Shown: piece by piece, positions 15,213-26,243 of the stretch | Layout: each line of letters starts with the position of its first letter | Position numbering within the stretch: position 1 is the stretch's first letter | From: CAWJPW01 sp963844845 | Lineage (GTDB): Bacteria > Acidobacteriota > Thermoanaerobaculia > Thermoanaerobaculales > Sulfomarinibacteraceae | Length of the DNA stretch: 64,000 nt | Direction of reading: 5' to 3' | Assembly (NCBI GenBank): GCA_963844845.1 | Contig: CAWJPW010000003.1 | Location: forward strand, 124,001-188,000 | Position numbers and translations under genes: made by a program | The notes under the pieces: model-generated | Database searches by the model: none | What the model was told of the DNA's origin: nothing | The model's input: only the letters and a program-made list of their open reading frames with translations

Positions 15213-15884
15213 GTGCCGCCCGTGGTGGAGCTCGAGGGGGTGTGCCGGCGCTACCGCCGGGGCGACGAGGAGGTGGTCGCCGTGTGCGAGCTCGACCTCG
15301 TCCTCAATCCCGGCGAGATGGTCGCCCTGGTGGGTCCCTCGGGATGCGGCAAGTCAACCACCCTCAACCTGGTGGCGGCGGTGGAGCGGGCCGACGAGGG
15401 CAGCGTCACGGTGTGCGGCCGCGACCTCGGCGCCGCCGCCGAGACCGAGCTCACCCTGCTGCGCCGGCGCTCGGTGGGGATCGTCTTCCAGGCGTTCCAC
15501 CTGATGCCGAACCTCACGGTGGAGGAGAACGTCGCCCTGCCGCTGGCCCTGGACGGCCGCCGCGATGCCGCACGGGTGGCCGCCCTGGTGGAGCGGGTTG
15601 GGCTCGCCCACCGCCGCCGCCACTATCCCTCGGAGCTCTCGGGGGGCGAGCAGCAGCGCACCGCGGTGGCCCGCGCCCTTGTGCACCGGCCGTCGGTGGT
15701 GGTGGCCGACGAGCCCACCGGCAACCTCGACTCGCAGACCGGCGCCGCAGTTCTCGCGCTGATGGACGAGCTGCGCCGCGAGGAGGGCACCGCGCTGCTG
15801 CTGGCGACCCACGACGAGCGCCTCGCCGCCGTGGCCGACCGCGTGGTGCGGCTCGCCGACGGCCGCGTCGTCGCGGTGCTGTGA
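15213..15884 (+). CDS. ABC transporter ATP-binding protein (LolD/MacB/AttE type)
   Basis: 223 aa from a GTG. Walker A is GPSGCGKST, the Q-loop is VFQAFHLMPNLTVEENV, the signature is LSGGEQQRTAVARALVHRP, Walker B is VVVADEPTGNLDSQTG, and the H-loop His follows (LLATHDERL). The FQ-x-F-x-L-x-P-x-L-T-x-x-E-N-V pattern and size place it with the LolD/MacB family that powers FtsX-like permeases moving lipids, lipoproteins or small molecules across the envelope. It lies between carH and the permease in one operon. Confidence 0.93.
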   Translation: MPPVVELEGVCRRYRRGDEEVVAVCELDLVLNPGEMVALVGPSGCGKSTTLNLVAAVERADEGSVTVCGRDLGAAAETELTLLRRRSVGIVFQAFHLMPNLTVEENVALPLALDGRRDAARVAALVERVGLAHRRRHYPSELSGGEQQRTAVARALVHRPSVVVADEPTGNLDSQTGAAVLALMDELRREEGTALLLATHDERLAAVADRVVRLADGRVVAVL

Positions 15885-15908
15885 GGCCGGTGTGACGGCG
15901 GCCCCGCC

Positions 15909-18438
<2,530 letters not shown>

Positions 18439-18452
<14 letters not shown>

Positions 18453-19518
18453 CCTCTCCGTGCTCGTGGCGGCGCTTCTCACCCTTGGTGCGGCCGCCGG
18501 CTGGCAGCGGGTCACCGGGCCGCCGGCGCTCGTCTTCCCGCGGGACGACGGGGCGCATCCGGAGTATCAGACGGAGTGGTGGTACGTCACGGGTGTCATG
18601 GCCGACGCGGACGGCCGCCGCTTCGGCTATCAGCTCACCTTCTTCCGCGAGGGCCTCGAGCCGGGGCCGCTGTCTCCGGGAGCCTCGGACCTGCGGGCCC
18701 GCCAGGTGGTGGCCGCCAACCTGGCGGTGGCCGACGTGGGGAAGGGCCGCTTCGCCAGCGCCGAGCGGCTGCGGCGGGTGGCCGGGGGGCTCGCCGGGTA
18801 CTCGGAGCAGGATCTGAAGGTGTGGTGCGAGAGCTGGCAGGTGGCGCGCGGTGCGGACGGCAGCCTGCGCCTGACCGCCACCGACCCAGGCAGCGGTCTG
18901 GGCCTGGCGCTCGAGCTGCGGCCCACCCGGCCCCTGGTGCGGCAGGGCGACGCCGGGTACTCGCGGAAGGGTCCCGAGCCGGGGAATGCCTCGGCGTACC
19001 TGAGCTGGACGCGGATGGCGACCGCCGGGGAGCTCACGGTGGATGGACGGACCCATGCCGTCACCGGGACGTCGTGGCTCGACCACGAGTGGGGGACCAC
19101 GCAGCTGGGGGTGGGCGTCGTCGGGTGGGACTGGTTCGGGCTCAGGCTCTCGGACGGCCGCGACCTCATGCTGTACCGGCTGCGTCGCGGCGACGGCTCG
19201 GCGTCGCCGTACTCGGCGGGGACGATGGTGGCGTCCGACGGGAGTACCCGGCGGCTGGCGTGGGCCGACGTCAAGCTTGCGGCCACCGGCAGCTGGGCCA
19301 GCCCGCTCACCGGCGCGGCGTACCCGTCGGGGTGGCGCCTCGATGTCCCGTCGGCGGGGATCGACGTCACGGTGACGCCGCTGGTGCGCTCGGCCGAGGT
19401 GGACGCCCGCCGCTCCACCGGCGCCGCCTACTGGGAGGGCCCGGTCGAGGTCGCAGGCTCGACCAGCGGTGAGGGGTACGTCGAGCTGACGGGGCACGCC
19501 GGGCGGATGCGCTTCTGA
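18439..19518 (+). CDS. AttH/CrtC-family (lipocalin-like carotenoid hydratase) secreted protein
   Basis: 359 aa from a GTG that overlaps the permease gene. A signal peptide (LSVLVAALLTLGAAAGW) precedes the CrtC/AttH double-barrel fold with its hallmarks EYQTEWWYVTG, FGYQLTFFREG and TGTSWLDHEWGTTQL. CrtC hydrates carotenoids such as neurosporene; AttH homologues are periplasmic partners of AttEFG ABC exporters and are often not carotenoid enzymes. Here the ATPase-permease-AttH order reproduces attEFGH, suggesting binding or modification of an exported lipid. The link to carH raises the option of a light-protective lipid or carotenoid; that is inference. Confidence 0.85.
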
Positions 19519-19520
19519 CC

Positions 19521-19549
19521 TTGACGCCCCACCTTCGGCTCCTTATGTT
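19521..19549 (+). promoter_or_regulatory. Promoter of the beta-helix gene
   Basis: TTGACG (19521-19526), 17 bp, TATGTT (19544-19549), starting 3 bp after the AttH-like stop codon. The leader to the ATG at 19649 is about 93 nt. Confidence 0.65.
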
Positions 19550-19648
19550 CTAGGGTAGAGTGCCAAATCCATAATCTCTTTGAGACTGCTTCCTTGAAGA
19601 CTCGGGGAAGTTGTCACCGATGATGGGCCCTGAGATTGGAGGAGTGCG

Positions 19649-20911
19649 ATGTGGAGCAAGGCGCCAACCTGGGTAGCAGTCGGCCTTTTCCTCGGTCTGG
19701 CTTCGCTGGCGCAGCCGGCGACGTTCACGGTGACGACGGATGCGGACTCGGGCGCCGGCTCGTTGCGGGAGGCGATCACGTCGGCTGAGGCCAACGGCCA
19801 GGCCGATCAGATCGATTTCGCGGCCGACTACACGATCGTGCTCGCCAGTACCCTTCCCACCATCACCACCGCGGTGACGATCAAGGGCAACGGCTGGAAC
19901 CACACTGTTATCGACGGCGGTAATCCGCCCCGTGGTAGCAGCGGCGTGCGGGCGTTCACGATCGCCTCCGGCGGCAGCCTCACCCTCGACGATGTCATGA
20001 TCCGCAACTGCTACTCGGCGGGCGACGGAGGAGCGGTGTACAGCGACGGCGGCACGCTCCAGGTCCTCAGCAGCTCGCTCGAGGACAACAAGGCGGTCTT
20101 CTACGGAGGAGCCATCGCAGCCTACTCGGGGGGTAACAGCTTCGAGATCCGTTCGTCCCACTTCGAGGGGAACTCCGGCCAGTACTGGGGAGCCGATGTC
20201 GCGGTGTGGCAGTCGGGCGGTACGCTGCAGGCGCGCGTGATCGACACCTCCTTCGTCAACGCCCAGGGAGACAGCGCCATCCTGATCCAGGGTGTGGATG
20301 ACGTCGTCATCGACGGATCGACCGTGTCAGGCGCCAGCTCGAGCGGCCTGCTCCTCTTTGGCTCGAGCGGGAGCATCACAAACTCGACCTTCAGCGACAA
20401 CGCCAACGGTGTCGACTTCTCGCCGTACGGCGTGTCAAGGAGCTTGACGCTGACCGGCGTGACCATCGCCTCGTCGACCCAGGTGGGGCTCATCGTGGAG
20501 GGCTTCCAGCCCCAGGTCTCTCTCTACCACAGCATCATTGCGGGTTCGGGGACGTCCGATTGTGGGCTCTACTCCGCGACCCTGATCTCCTTCGGCTACA
20601 ACCTCGATTCGGACGGCAGCTGTGGGCTTGCTGCGGGCCTTGGCGACCTGGTGGCCATCGACCCGCTCCTCGGTCCGCTCCAGGACAACGGCGGGCTCAC
20701 CTTCACCCGCGAGCCGCTGCCCGCCAGCCCGGTGATCGACGCCGGCGCGGCCGACTGCGGCCTCGCCGCGGACCAGCGCGGCGCGCCGCGGCCTCTGGAC
20801 GGCGACCACAACGGCGTCGCGCTGTGCGATATCGGCGCCGTGGAGGTGGGTCTCATCTTCGCCGATGGCTTCGAATCGGGCGGAACATCGTACTGGTCCG
20901 CCGCGCAGTAG
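19649..20911 (+). CDS. Secreted right-handed parallel beta-helix protein
   Basis: 420 aa; the ATG is preceded by GGAGGAG. A signal peptide (TWVAVGLFLGLASLAQPATF) leads to FTVTTDADSGAGSLREAITS, the usual start of exported beta-helix (polymorphic outer-membrane/choice-of-anchor type) proteins. About ten pectate-lyase-like coils follow with S/N-rich turns (GGAVYSDGGTLQVLSSSLED, NSTFSDNANGVD). The C-terminus IFADGFESGGTSYWS is a tail found on many secreted proteins of related bacteria and may be a sorting tag. No catalytic residues of a known polysaccharide lyase are apparent, so an adhesin or surface role is as likely as an enzyme. Confidence 0.8.
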   Translation: MWSKAPTWVAVGLFLGLASLAQPATFTVTTDADSGAGSLREAITSAEANGQADQIDFAADYTIVLASTLPTITTAVTIKGNGWNHTVIDGGNPPRGSSGVRAFTIASGGSLTLDDVMIRNCYSAGDGGAVYSDGGTLQVLSSSLEDNKAVFYGGAIAAYSGGNSFEIRSSHFEGNSGQYWGADVAVWQSGGTLQARVIDTSFVNAQGDSAILIQGVDDVVIDGSTVSGASSSGLLLFGSSGSITNSTFSDNANGVDFSPYGVSRSLTLTGVTIASSTQVGLIVEGFQPQVSLYHSIIAGSGTSDCGLYSATLISFGYNLDSDGSCGLAAGLGDLVAIDPLLGPLQDNGGLTFTREPLPASPVIDAGAADCGLAADQRGAPRPLDGDHNGVALCDIGAVEVGLIFADGFESGGTSYWSAAQ

Positions 20912-20960
20912 GCCTCTCGGGAACGGCTGCAGAGCCTGCTCGGCAGGCGACTCTGTGCCG

Positions 20961-20987
20961 CCGGGGCACGCCGGCCGCTTCGCGGCC
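20961..20987 (+). repeat. 27-bp direct repeat, first copy (second at 21581-21607)
   Basis: The exact 27-bp sequence begins CCGGGGCACGCC and ends with the hairpin GGCCGCTTCGCGGCC. The second copy is 620 bp downstream in the same orientation. Confidence 0.9.
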
Positions 20988-21580
20988 ACCCGGCCACGCC
21001 CCGGCCGCCGGGCGGATGCAAGCATCCGCCGGCGACCAGCGCGTGTCCGGTCGCACCTGTCGGCGCGGCGGCGTGCCCCGGCGGCCCGGTACGCCCGGGA
21101 GCATGCTCCGGGAGGGGAGGGAGAACCTGCTCTCTCTGAAATGTAGGGGTCGCGCCGGCGCCGGCCCTCTGGCCGCGCTTCGCTCTCTCATCTTCGTCGG
21201 GACGATCACGAGATCAGTCCCTCCTCGATTCGGTCGCGAATCGCACCCAGAGAACCGACGGCGGCGCGACTCGTGGGCTCGGCAGAGGCCATGGAAGCGT
21301 CTGCCGCCTTGCGGCGGCCGGAACGCAGCGAAGCTGCGTCCCGCCGGGGGACGGCTCGAGCGCCTTCTGCTGCGGCCCGCGATGCGGCGCCCCCCGCGGC
21401 GGCTGCGCCACCACGGGGAACGCCACCTCGCGGCCCTCGCGACGAAGGCGACGCCGTCCCCCTCGTCGACGCCGTGTCCCACCCGCCCACCCGCTGCCGC
21501 CGCCTGCGGCGACGGAAAACGGCGCTCCAACCGCCACCTGTCATCCTGAGCAAGCGGAGGCCCGAAGGGCCGGGGTTCCT

Positions 21581-21607
21581 CCGGGGCACGCCGGCCGCTT
21601 CGCGGCC
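21581..21607 (+). repeat. 27-bp direct repeat, second copy
   Basis: Identical to 20961-20987. Its flanks differ from those of the first copy, so the match is confined to the hairpin and 12 bp before it. Confidence 0.9.
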
Positions 21608-21813
21608 TAGGGCCACTCGGTCGGGCCCCGAGCGCACGCGAGCGTGCGCCGGGTCCCTCCTTCGCGGCCTGCCGTGGCTCCGCCACGGCTGCGTGCCTCG
21701 GCGCGATGGATTCCGTGTAGGCGTGCGAGCTTCGCGCGCCACCCTTGGCGCTGGTGCGGGCTCCGTCGTGCCACCGAATCGCGCCCGATCTGCAAAGGAG
21801 GCTCACCACCGCC

Positions 21814-22089
21814 CCGGAGCACAGATCCTCCGGCGGACGTGCCGTCCCGGACACTTTTCCGGAACAGCCTCCTCGTTTGTAGCGCGATCGCGGAAACAGT
21901 GTTCGGGGGGGCACTCACGGCCCGAAGCGCCTGGAGCATCCGCCCCAAGCAACCCGGTAGGCGACTCGGCGCTGAGGACCCGGGGGCGGCCGTGTTGCCG
22001 CGCGGCAGCGCATGTCGTCGCCGCCCCCGGGCCCGCGCCGACGGGCGGCGGCAAGGCCGCCGCACGGGAGCCGATGCTGGGAGCATCAG
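21814..22089 (+). repeat. Dispersed repeat family, copy B
   Basis: Starts CGGAGCACAG, TCCTCCGGCGGACGTGCC. The inverted repeat has arms 21841-21862 and 21891-21912 (CGAACACT type: GGACACTTTTCC against GGAAACAGTGTTC) around the spacer CAGCCTCCTCGTTTGTAGCG. Then come GGGCACTCACGGCC, GGCGACTCGGCGCTGAGGA, a block GCGGCAGCGCATGTCGTCG and the hairpin GGGCGGCGGCAAGGCCGCCG, ending GAGCATCAG. It is followed by a GGGACC tract and copy C. Confidence 0.88.
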
Positions 22090-22163
22090 GAGCCGGCACG
22101 GTGGCCGGGACCGCGACCGGGACCGGGGCCGGGGACCGCGGCCGGGACCGTCGGCCGGGACCG
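22090..22163. repeat. GGGACC-type hexamer tract between copies B and C
   Basis: About 12 imperfect units (CGGGACCG, CGGGGCCG) of the kind seen at 11062-11280. It joins copies B and C. Confidence 0.75.
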
Positions 22164-22340
22164 CCCCGGAGCAGGGGTCTTCCGGCGGACGTGCCGTCCC
22201 GGACACTGTTCCCGAACAGCCTCCTCGTCTGCAGCGCGATCGCGAAAACAGTGTTCGGGGGGGCACTCACGGTGACCAAGCAGGGGACTCGGGGAGCCGG
22301 TGGGCGGCTCTGCCGCCCGGGAGCCGGCGTCCGGAGCATC
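22164..22340 (+). repeat. Dispersed repeat family, copy C (short form)
   Basis: The lead-in and inverted repeat are intact (arms 22193-22214 and 22243-22264, CGAACACTGTT type). The middle blocks are deleted: GGGCACTCACGG is soon followed by a GGGCGGCTCTGCCGCCC hairpin, GGGAGCCGG and GGAGCATC. It ends 15 bp from the hisD stop codon. Confidence 0.85.
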
Positions 22341-22355
22341 CACCGCCGGGCCCCG

Positions 22356-23630
22356 TCACCGCCGCCGCACGCTTCTCGCCTCCGCCGCCCGCGCATGCGC
22401 CTCGAGCCCCTCCATCCGCGCGAGGGCCGCGGCGTCATCCACCAGCTCCTGCGCAGCGGCGAGGTCGTCGAGCTCCAGCCAGGTGCGGGTGCGCAGGAAG
22501 TGCTGCACCGAGAGGCCGCCGGCGTGGCGTGCGCCGCCGCCGGTGGGCAGGGTGTGGTTGGGGCCGGCGCCGTAGTCGCCGAGCACCTCGGCACTGCCAG
22601 GGCCCAGGAAGAGGGCGCCCCAGTGGCTGCACAGTGCGGCCGCCTCGCGTGGCTCGGCGGTGACGATCTCGAGGTGCTCGGGGGCGAGGCGGTCGCAGAC
22701 CGCCGCCGCCTCCTCGAGGGAGCCCGCCACCACCGCGAAACCGTGGTCCAGCGCCGCCGCGGCGACCTCCCGGGTCGGGAGCGTCGCGAGCTGGCGACCC
22801 AGCTCGGCCTCGACGGCCTCCACCAGTCCGGCGTCCAGGCTCACCAGCACGGGGAGAGCGTCGGGATCGTGCTCGGCCTGGGCGAGGAGGTCGGCGGCCA
22901 CCAGGCGGGGGTCGGCCGCGCCGTCGGCGAGGACCACCAGCTCCGAGGGTCCGGCCAGCATGTCGATGCCCACCCGGCCCGCCACCAGCTGCTTGGCGGC
23001 GGTGACCCAGCGGCTGCCCGGACCCACGACCACGTCGCAGGCGGGCACCGGACCCGCGCCGTAGGCGAGGGCGGCGACGGCGTGGGCGCCGCCCGTGGCG
23101 AGCACGGCGTGGACACCGGCTACCGCAGCGGCGGCCAGGGTGACCGGGGCGGGGCGCGGCGACGCCACCCACACCTCGCGGACGCCGGCCACAGCTGCGG
23201 GAATCGCGGTCATGAGGACCGACGAGGGCAGCGGATAGCGGCCGCCGGGGGCGTAGCAGCCGGCCCGTGTCACCGGAGCGAGAGCGTGGCCGGCGCGGCC
23301 GCCGGGAACGGCGACGTCGACCTCGGCCAGAGCTCGACGCTGCGCGGCGGCGAAGCGGCGAATGCGCGCGGCGGTGCGCTCGAGCACGCCCCGCTGCTCG
23401 GCGGGCAGCACCCCGAGAGCAGCGTCGAGCTGAGGGCGAGCGATCACCAGCGCATCGCCGGGAGCGAGCTCGGCGAACCTCTCCGCATAGCGGCGGAGCG
23501 CGGGCTCGCCGCCCGAGCGCACGGCGGCGACGATCTCGGCGGCGGCGGCCAGAGTGGCGCCGTCCACCGGGTCGCGGTCGATGCGCTCCACCTCGGCAGG
23601 AGTACGCCGGCTGAATGCGAACGTGGTCAT
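22356..23630 (-). CDS. hisD: Histidinol dehydrogenase
   Basis: 424 aa, normal length. It oxidises histidinol to histidine in two NAD-dependent steps with a bound zinc, in the cytoplasm. Visible family motifs are GCYAPGGRYPLPSSVLMTAI, GPGSRWVTAAKQLVAG, IDMLAGPSELVVLADG, the Gln-Glu-His region LLAQAEHDPDA, the catalytic Glu-His in LAPEHLEIVT, the zinc-ligand Asp region LGDYGAGPNHTLPTGGGARH, and SVQHFLR. It is the last gene of the his operon; its ATG overlaps the stop of the hisA-hisI-hisE fusion by 4 bp. Confidence 0.97.
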   Translation of the reverse strand: MTTFAFSRRTPAEVERIDRDPVDGATLAAAAEIVAAVRSGGEPALRRYAERFAELAPGDALVIARPQLDAALGVLPAEQRGVLERTAARIRRFAAAQRRALAEVDVAVPGGRAGHALAPVTRAGCYAPGGRYPLPSSVLMTAIPAAVAGVREVWVASPRPAPVTLAAAAVAGVHAVLATGGAHAVAALAYGAGPVPACDVVVGPGSRWVTAAKQLVAGRVGIDMLAGPSELVVLADGAADPRLVAADLLAQAEHDPDALPVLVSLDAGLVEAVEAELGRQLATLPTREVAAAALDHGFAVVAGSLEEAAAVCDRLAPEHLEIVTAEPREAAALCSHWGALFLGPGSAEVLGDYGAGPNHTLPTGGGARHAGGLSVQHFLRTRTWLELDDLAAAQELVDDAAALARMEGLEAHARAAEARSVRRR

Positions 23631-24892
23631 GAGCGGGTCTCCTTCGCGTCGCCGGCGCGGCGGGTGACGGCCAGCGCGCGGCGCTCGAGGTTCGCGAGCG
23701 CGGCCTCGAGGGGAACGCCGCGGCGGGCCAGGGCGGCGAGGGTGAAGTAGAGGACGTCGGCGGCTTCCCAGGCGAGCTCGTCGGGGGTCTGCGCCTCGGC
23801 GAGCTCGCGGGCCTCCTCGGCGAGCTTGGCCGCGAGCAGCCCGGGATCCGTGGCGAGGCGGGCGGTGTAGGAGCCCGCGGGTGGGTTGGCGAGGCGCGCT
23901 CTGAGACGGCGCTCCAGGGCGCCGAGGCCGGGGTCGTCGCCCCAACAGGTGCGGCGGTCGGTGTGGCAGAAGCCGGGCTCCGCCTGGCGCACGGTGAAGC
24001 GCAGGGCGTCGCGGTCGCAGTCGAGGTCCACCCGCACCAGCTCCTGTACCGCGCCGGAGGTCTCCCCCTTGACCCACAGGCCGCGCGAGCGGGACTGGTA
24101 GACGCCGCGGCGCTCGGTCACCGCGCGGCGCAGGCTTTCGCGGCTCGACCAGGCGAGGCCCAGGGCGACTCCGGCCTCGTCGGCGACGACGGTGGCCACG
24201 AGGTCGTCGGGGCGATCGCTCGTCGCGCAGGCCCAGATCGCGTCGCCGAGGTCGAGGCGGCCGGTGTAGAGGGCCATGCCCACCTGGGCGTCGGCGCCCA
24301 GGCGGTCGGCCAGGGCCACGTCCGCAGCGGTCGCGACGCCGCCGGCGACGGTCACCAGGGTGCCCCGGGCGGCCTCCACCACCCCGCGGACCGCCTCGGG
24401 ATCGAGGCCGCCAAGGCGCCCCTCGCGCTCCACGAAGGTGACCAGGAAGGAGCCGGCCAGGGGCGCCAGCTCGGCCAGGCGGTCGCGCACCCGCGCCCCG
24501 GTGGTGCGCTGCCAGCCCTCCACCACCACCTCGCCGTCGACCCCGTCCAGGGCCACCTGGACGCGCTCGCGCGGGAGCTGGGCGAGGAGCTCGGGGGTGG
24601 CGGCGGTGCCCAGGATCACCCGCCGGGCACCGAGGTCGAGCCAGCGGCGGGCGGCCTCGACGGTGCGGATGCCGCCGCCCACGCGGCAGCGGTGGCGGCG
24701 CACGAGCGCCTCCACCACGGCGCGGTTGTCTCCCAGTCCGCGGGCGGCGTCGAGGTCGATGACGGCGAGCTCGCCGGCCACCGCGAAGCGCTCTGCCACC
24801 GCCAGCGGGTCGCCGGCATCCAGCGCCTGTTCGCGGCCGCCCACCAGCTGAACGGCGGAGCCGCGGGAAACGTCGACGGACGGGACGATCAT
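23627..24892 (-). CDS. hisA/hisI/hisE: HisA-HisI-HisE trifunctional fusion
   Basis: 421 aa. Residues 1-220 are the HisA ProFAR isomerase TIM barrel (IVPSVDVSRGSAVQLVGG, GGGIRTVEAARRWLDLGARR, ALDGVDG, VGMALYTGRLDL; catalytic Asp7 and Asp116). A short linker leads to HisI, PRA-cyclohydrolase, at 225-318: SRSRGLWVKGETSG, the metal-binding DLDCDRDAL and the Cys pair in CHTDRRTCWG. HisE, PRA-ATP pyrophosphatase, occupies 323-410 (LAEEARELAEA, WEAADVLYFTLAAL). HisI-HisE fusions are common, but HisA in front is not a fusion I know as common. It covers pathway steps 2, 3 and 4. The start overlaps hisF by 4 bp. Confidence 0.95.
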   Translation of the reverse strand: MIVPSVDVSRGSAVQLVGGREQALDAGDPLAVAERFAVAGELAVIDLDAARGLGDNRAVVEALVRRHRCRVGGGIRTVEAARRWLDLGARRVILGTAATPELLAQLPRERVQVALDGVDGEVVVEGWQRTTGARVRDRLAELAPLAGSFLVTFVEREGRLGGLDPEAVRGVVEAARGTLVTVAGGVATAADVALADRLGADAQVGMALYTGRLDLGDAIWACATSDRPDDLVATVVADEAGVALGLAWSSRESLRRAVTERRGVYQSRSRGLWVKGETSGAVQELVRVDLDCDRDALRFTVRQAEPGFCHTDRRTCWGDDPGLGALERRLRARLANPPAGSYTARLATDPGLLAAKLAEEARELAEAQTPDELAWEAADVLYFTLAALARRGVPLEAALANLERRALAVTRRAGDAKETRS

Positions 24893-25641
24893 GGGCGCAC
24901 CTCGATTCCGAGCTCCGCGAGGGCGGTCTTGAGACCGGCGACGGTCCACGTGCCGTCGTGCAGGATGGACGCTGCGAGCACCGCGTCGGCGCCGGCGGAC
25001 AGGGCGGCGGCCATGTGCTCGGGGGTGGCGGCGCCTCCCGAGGCGATGATGGGCACCGGCACCGCGGCACGCACCGCGGCGAGAAGCTCGAGGTCGTAGC
25101 CTGAAGCGGTGCCGTCGCGGTCGAAGCTGGTGAGGAGGATCTCGCCGGCGCCGCGGTCGGTGGCCTCGGCGGCCCACTGCACCGCGTCGAGACCGGTGCG
25201 CTCGCTGCCCGAGCGCACCACCACCTCCCAGCCTGAGCCGCTCCGGGCGGCGTCGAGGGCCAGGATGGTGCACTGGCTGCCGAAGCGTGCGGCGAGCTCA
25301 ATGAGCAGCGTCGGCCGCGCCACCGCGGCGGTGTTCACAGCCACCTTGTCGGCGCCGGCCTCCAGCAGGGAGGCGGCGTCATCGGCGGTGCGCACCCCTC
25401 CGCCGACGGTGAGGGGCAGGGGCAGCACTGCACGCACCGCGCGCACGGTGTCGAGGGCGTGGCCGCGGGCCTCGGGGGTGGCCGACACGTCCAGCAGCAC
25501 CAGCTCGTCGGCGCCCTGGGCGGCGTAGGCAGCGGCCCGCTCCACCGGGTCGCCGGCGTCGCGCAGGCCGGCGAAGCGCACGCCTTTGACAACCCGCCCG
25601 GCGGCGACGTCGAGGCACGGGATGATCCGCGGCGTCAGCAT
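24889..25641 (-). CDS. hisF: Imidazole glycerol phosphate synthase cyclase subunit
   Basis: 250 aa. A TIM barrel with IPCLDVAAGRVVKGVRFAGL (catalytic Asp in CLD), LPLTVGGGVRTADDAASLLE, DKVAVNTAAV, LTSFDRDGTASGYDLELL (second catalytic Asp) and PIIASGGAATPEHMAAAL. With HisH it makes IGP and AICAR from PRFAR and glutamine-derived ammonia. Its start overlaps the end of hisH by 7 bp, matching the one-to-one complex. Confidence 0.97.
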   Translation of the reverse strand: MLTPRIIPCLDVAAGRVVKGVRFAGLRDAGDPVERAAAYAAQGADELVLLDVSATPEARGHALDTVRAVRAVLPLPLTVGGGVRTADDAASLLEAGADKVAVNTAAVARPTLLIELAARFGSQCTILALDAARSGSGWEVVVRSGSERTGLDAVQWAAEATDRGAGEILLTSFDRDGTASGYDLELLAAVRAAVPVPIIASGGAATPEHMAAALSAGADAVLAASILHDGTWTVAGLKTALAELGIEVRP

Positions 25642-26243
25642 GCGGCCTCCCGGGCGGCGTCGAGCCACCGGCCCAGCAGCGCGGCACCCCAAACTCCCGA
25701 GAGCTCGGGGTGGAACTGGCAGGCGAGCACCGCGCCGCGCTCCAGCGCGGCCACGAACGGCCCGCCGTGCTCGGCGGCGGCAGCACTCCACCCCGGCGGC
25801 GCCGCGGTGAGGCGGTACGAGTTGGCGAAGTAGGCCCAGCCGTCGGCCACGAGGCGGGCGCCGGGGCCGGCGGTGACGCGGTTCCAGCCCAGCTGCGGCA
25901 CCCGTACGGTGTCGGGGAAGCGGGTGGCACGGACGGGGAGCACGCCGAGCCCGGCGGCCCCGGGGCTCTCCTCGGAGCCTTCGGCGAGGAGCTGGAGGCC
26001 GAGGCAGACGGCGAGGGTGGAACGGCCCTCGGCGATGCGTTTCCGCAGCGGTTCCGCCAGGCCGGCGGCGGCGAGGCGCTCAGCCCCGGCGGCGAACGAG
26101 CCCACCCCGGGGAGGACCACCGCGGCGGCGCGCTCCACCGCGGCCGCTTCGCTGGTGCGGCGGGCGTCGGTGCCGAGCCGGGTCAGCGCCGCCAGCACGG
26201 AGGCGAGGTTGGCGACGCCGGTGTCGACGACGGCGACCTCCAT
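25635..26243 (-). CDS. hisH: Imidazole glycerol phosphate synthase glutaminase subunit
   Basis: 202 aa class-I glutamine amidotransferase. It begins MEVAVVDTGVANLASVLAAL; the nucleophile Cys lies in LAVCLGLQLLAEGSE and the His/Glu of the triad in CQFHPELSG. The oxyanion region is PGVGSF. It hydrolyses glutamine and channels ammonia to HisF. The ATG at 26243 overlaps the hisB stop (TGATG); a GTG one codon earlier (26246) is an equal alternative. Confidence 0.96.
   Translation of the reverse strand: MEVAVVDTGVANLASVLAALTRLGTDARRTSEAAAVERAAAVVLPGVGSFAAGAERLAAAGLAEPLRKRIAEGRSTLAVCLGLQLLAEGSEESPGAAGLGVLPVRATRFPDTVRVPQLGWNRVTAGPGARLVADGWAYFANSYRLTAAPPGWSAAAAEHGGPFVAALERGAVLACQFHPELSGVWGAALLGRWLDAAREAAC

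Larger units (their letters stand above)
20912..21813. other. Intergenic island rich in short perfect hairpins, no gene
   Basis: About 900 bp without a credible gene. It is packed with small perfect inverted repeats, for example GGCCGCTTCGCGGCC (twice), CGGATGCAAGCATCCG, CGCAGCGAAGCTGCG, CCGTGGCTCCGCCACGG and GCACGCGAGCGTGC. A 27-bp sequence at 20961-20987 recurs exactly at 21581-21607. A TCATCCTGAGC phrase (21541) resembles a dispersed intergenic motif known from many bacterial genomes. It separates the beta-helix gene from the repeat copies at the end of the his operon. Confidence 0.7.

Noticed and set aside
21273..23750. Long open frame of 825 codons on the plus strand
   Set aside because: It is antisense to hisD and runs through hairpin and repeat sequence. 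The protein is Arg/Ala/Gly-rich with no family motif; it is open only because of high GC.
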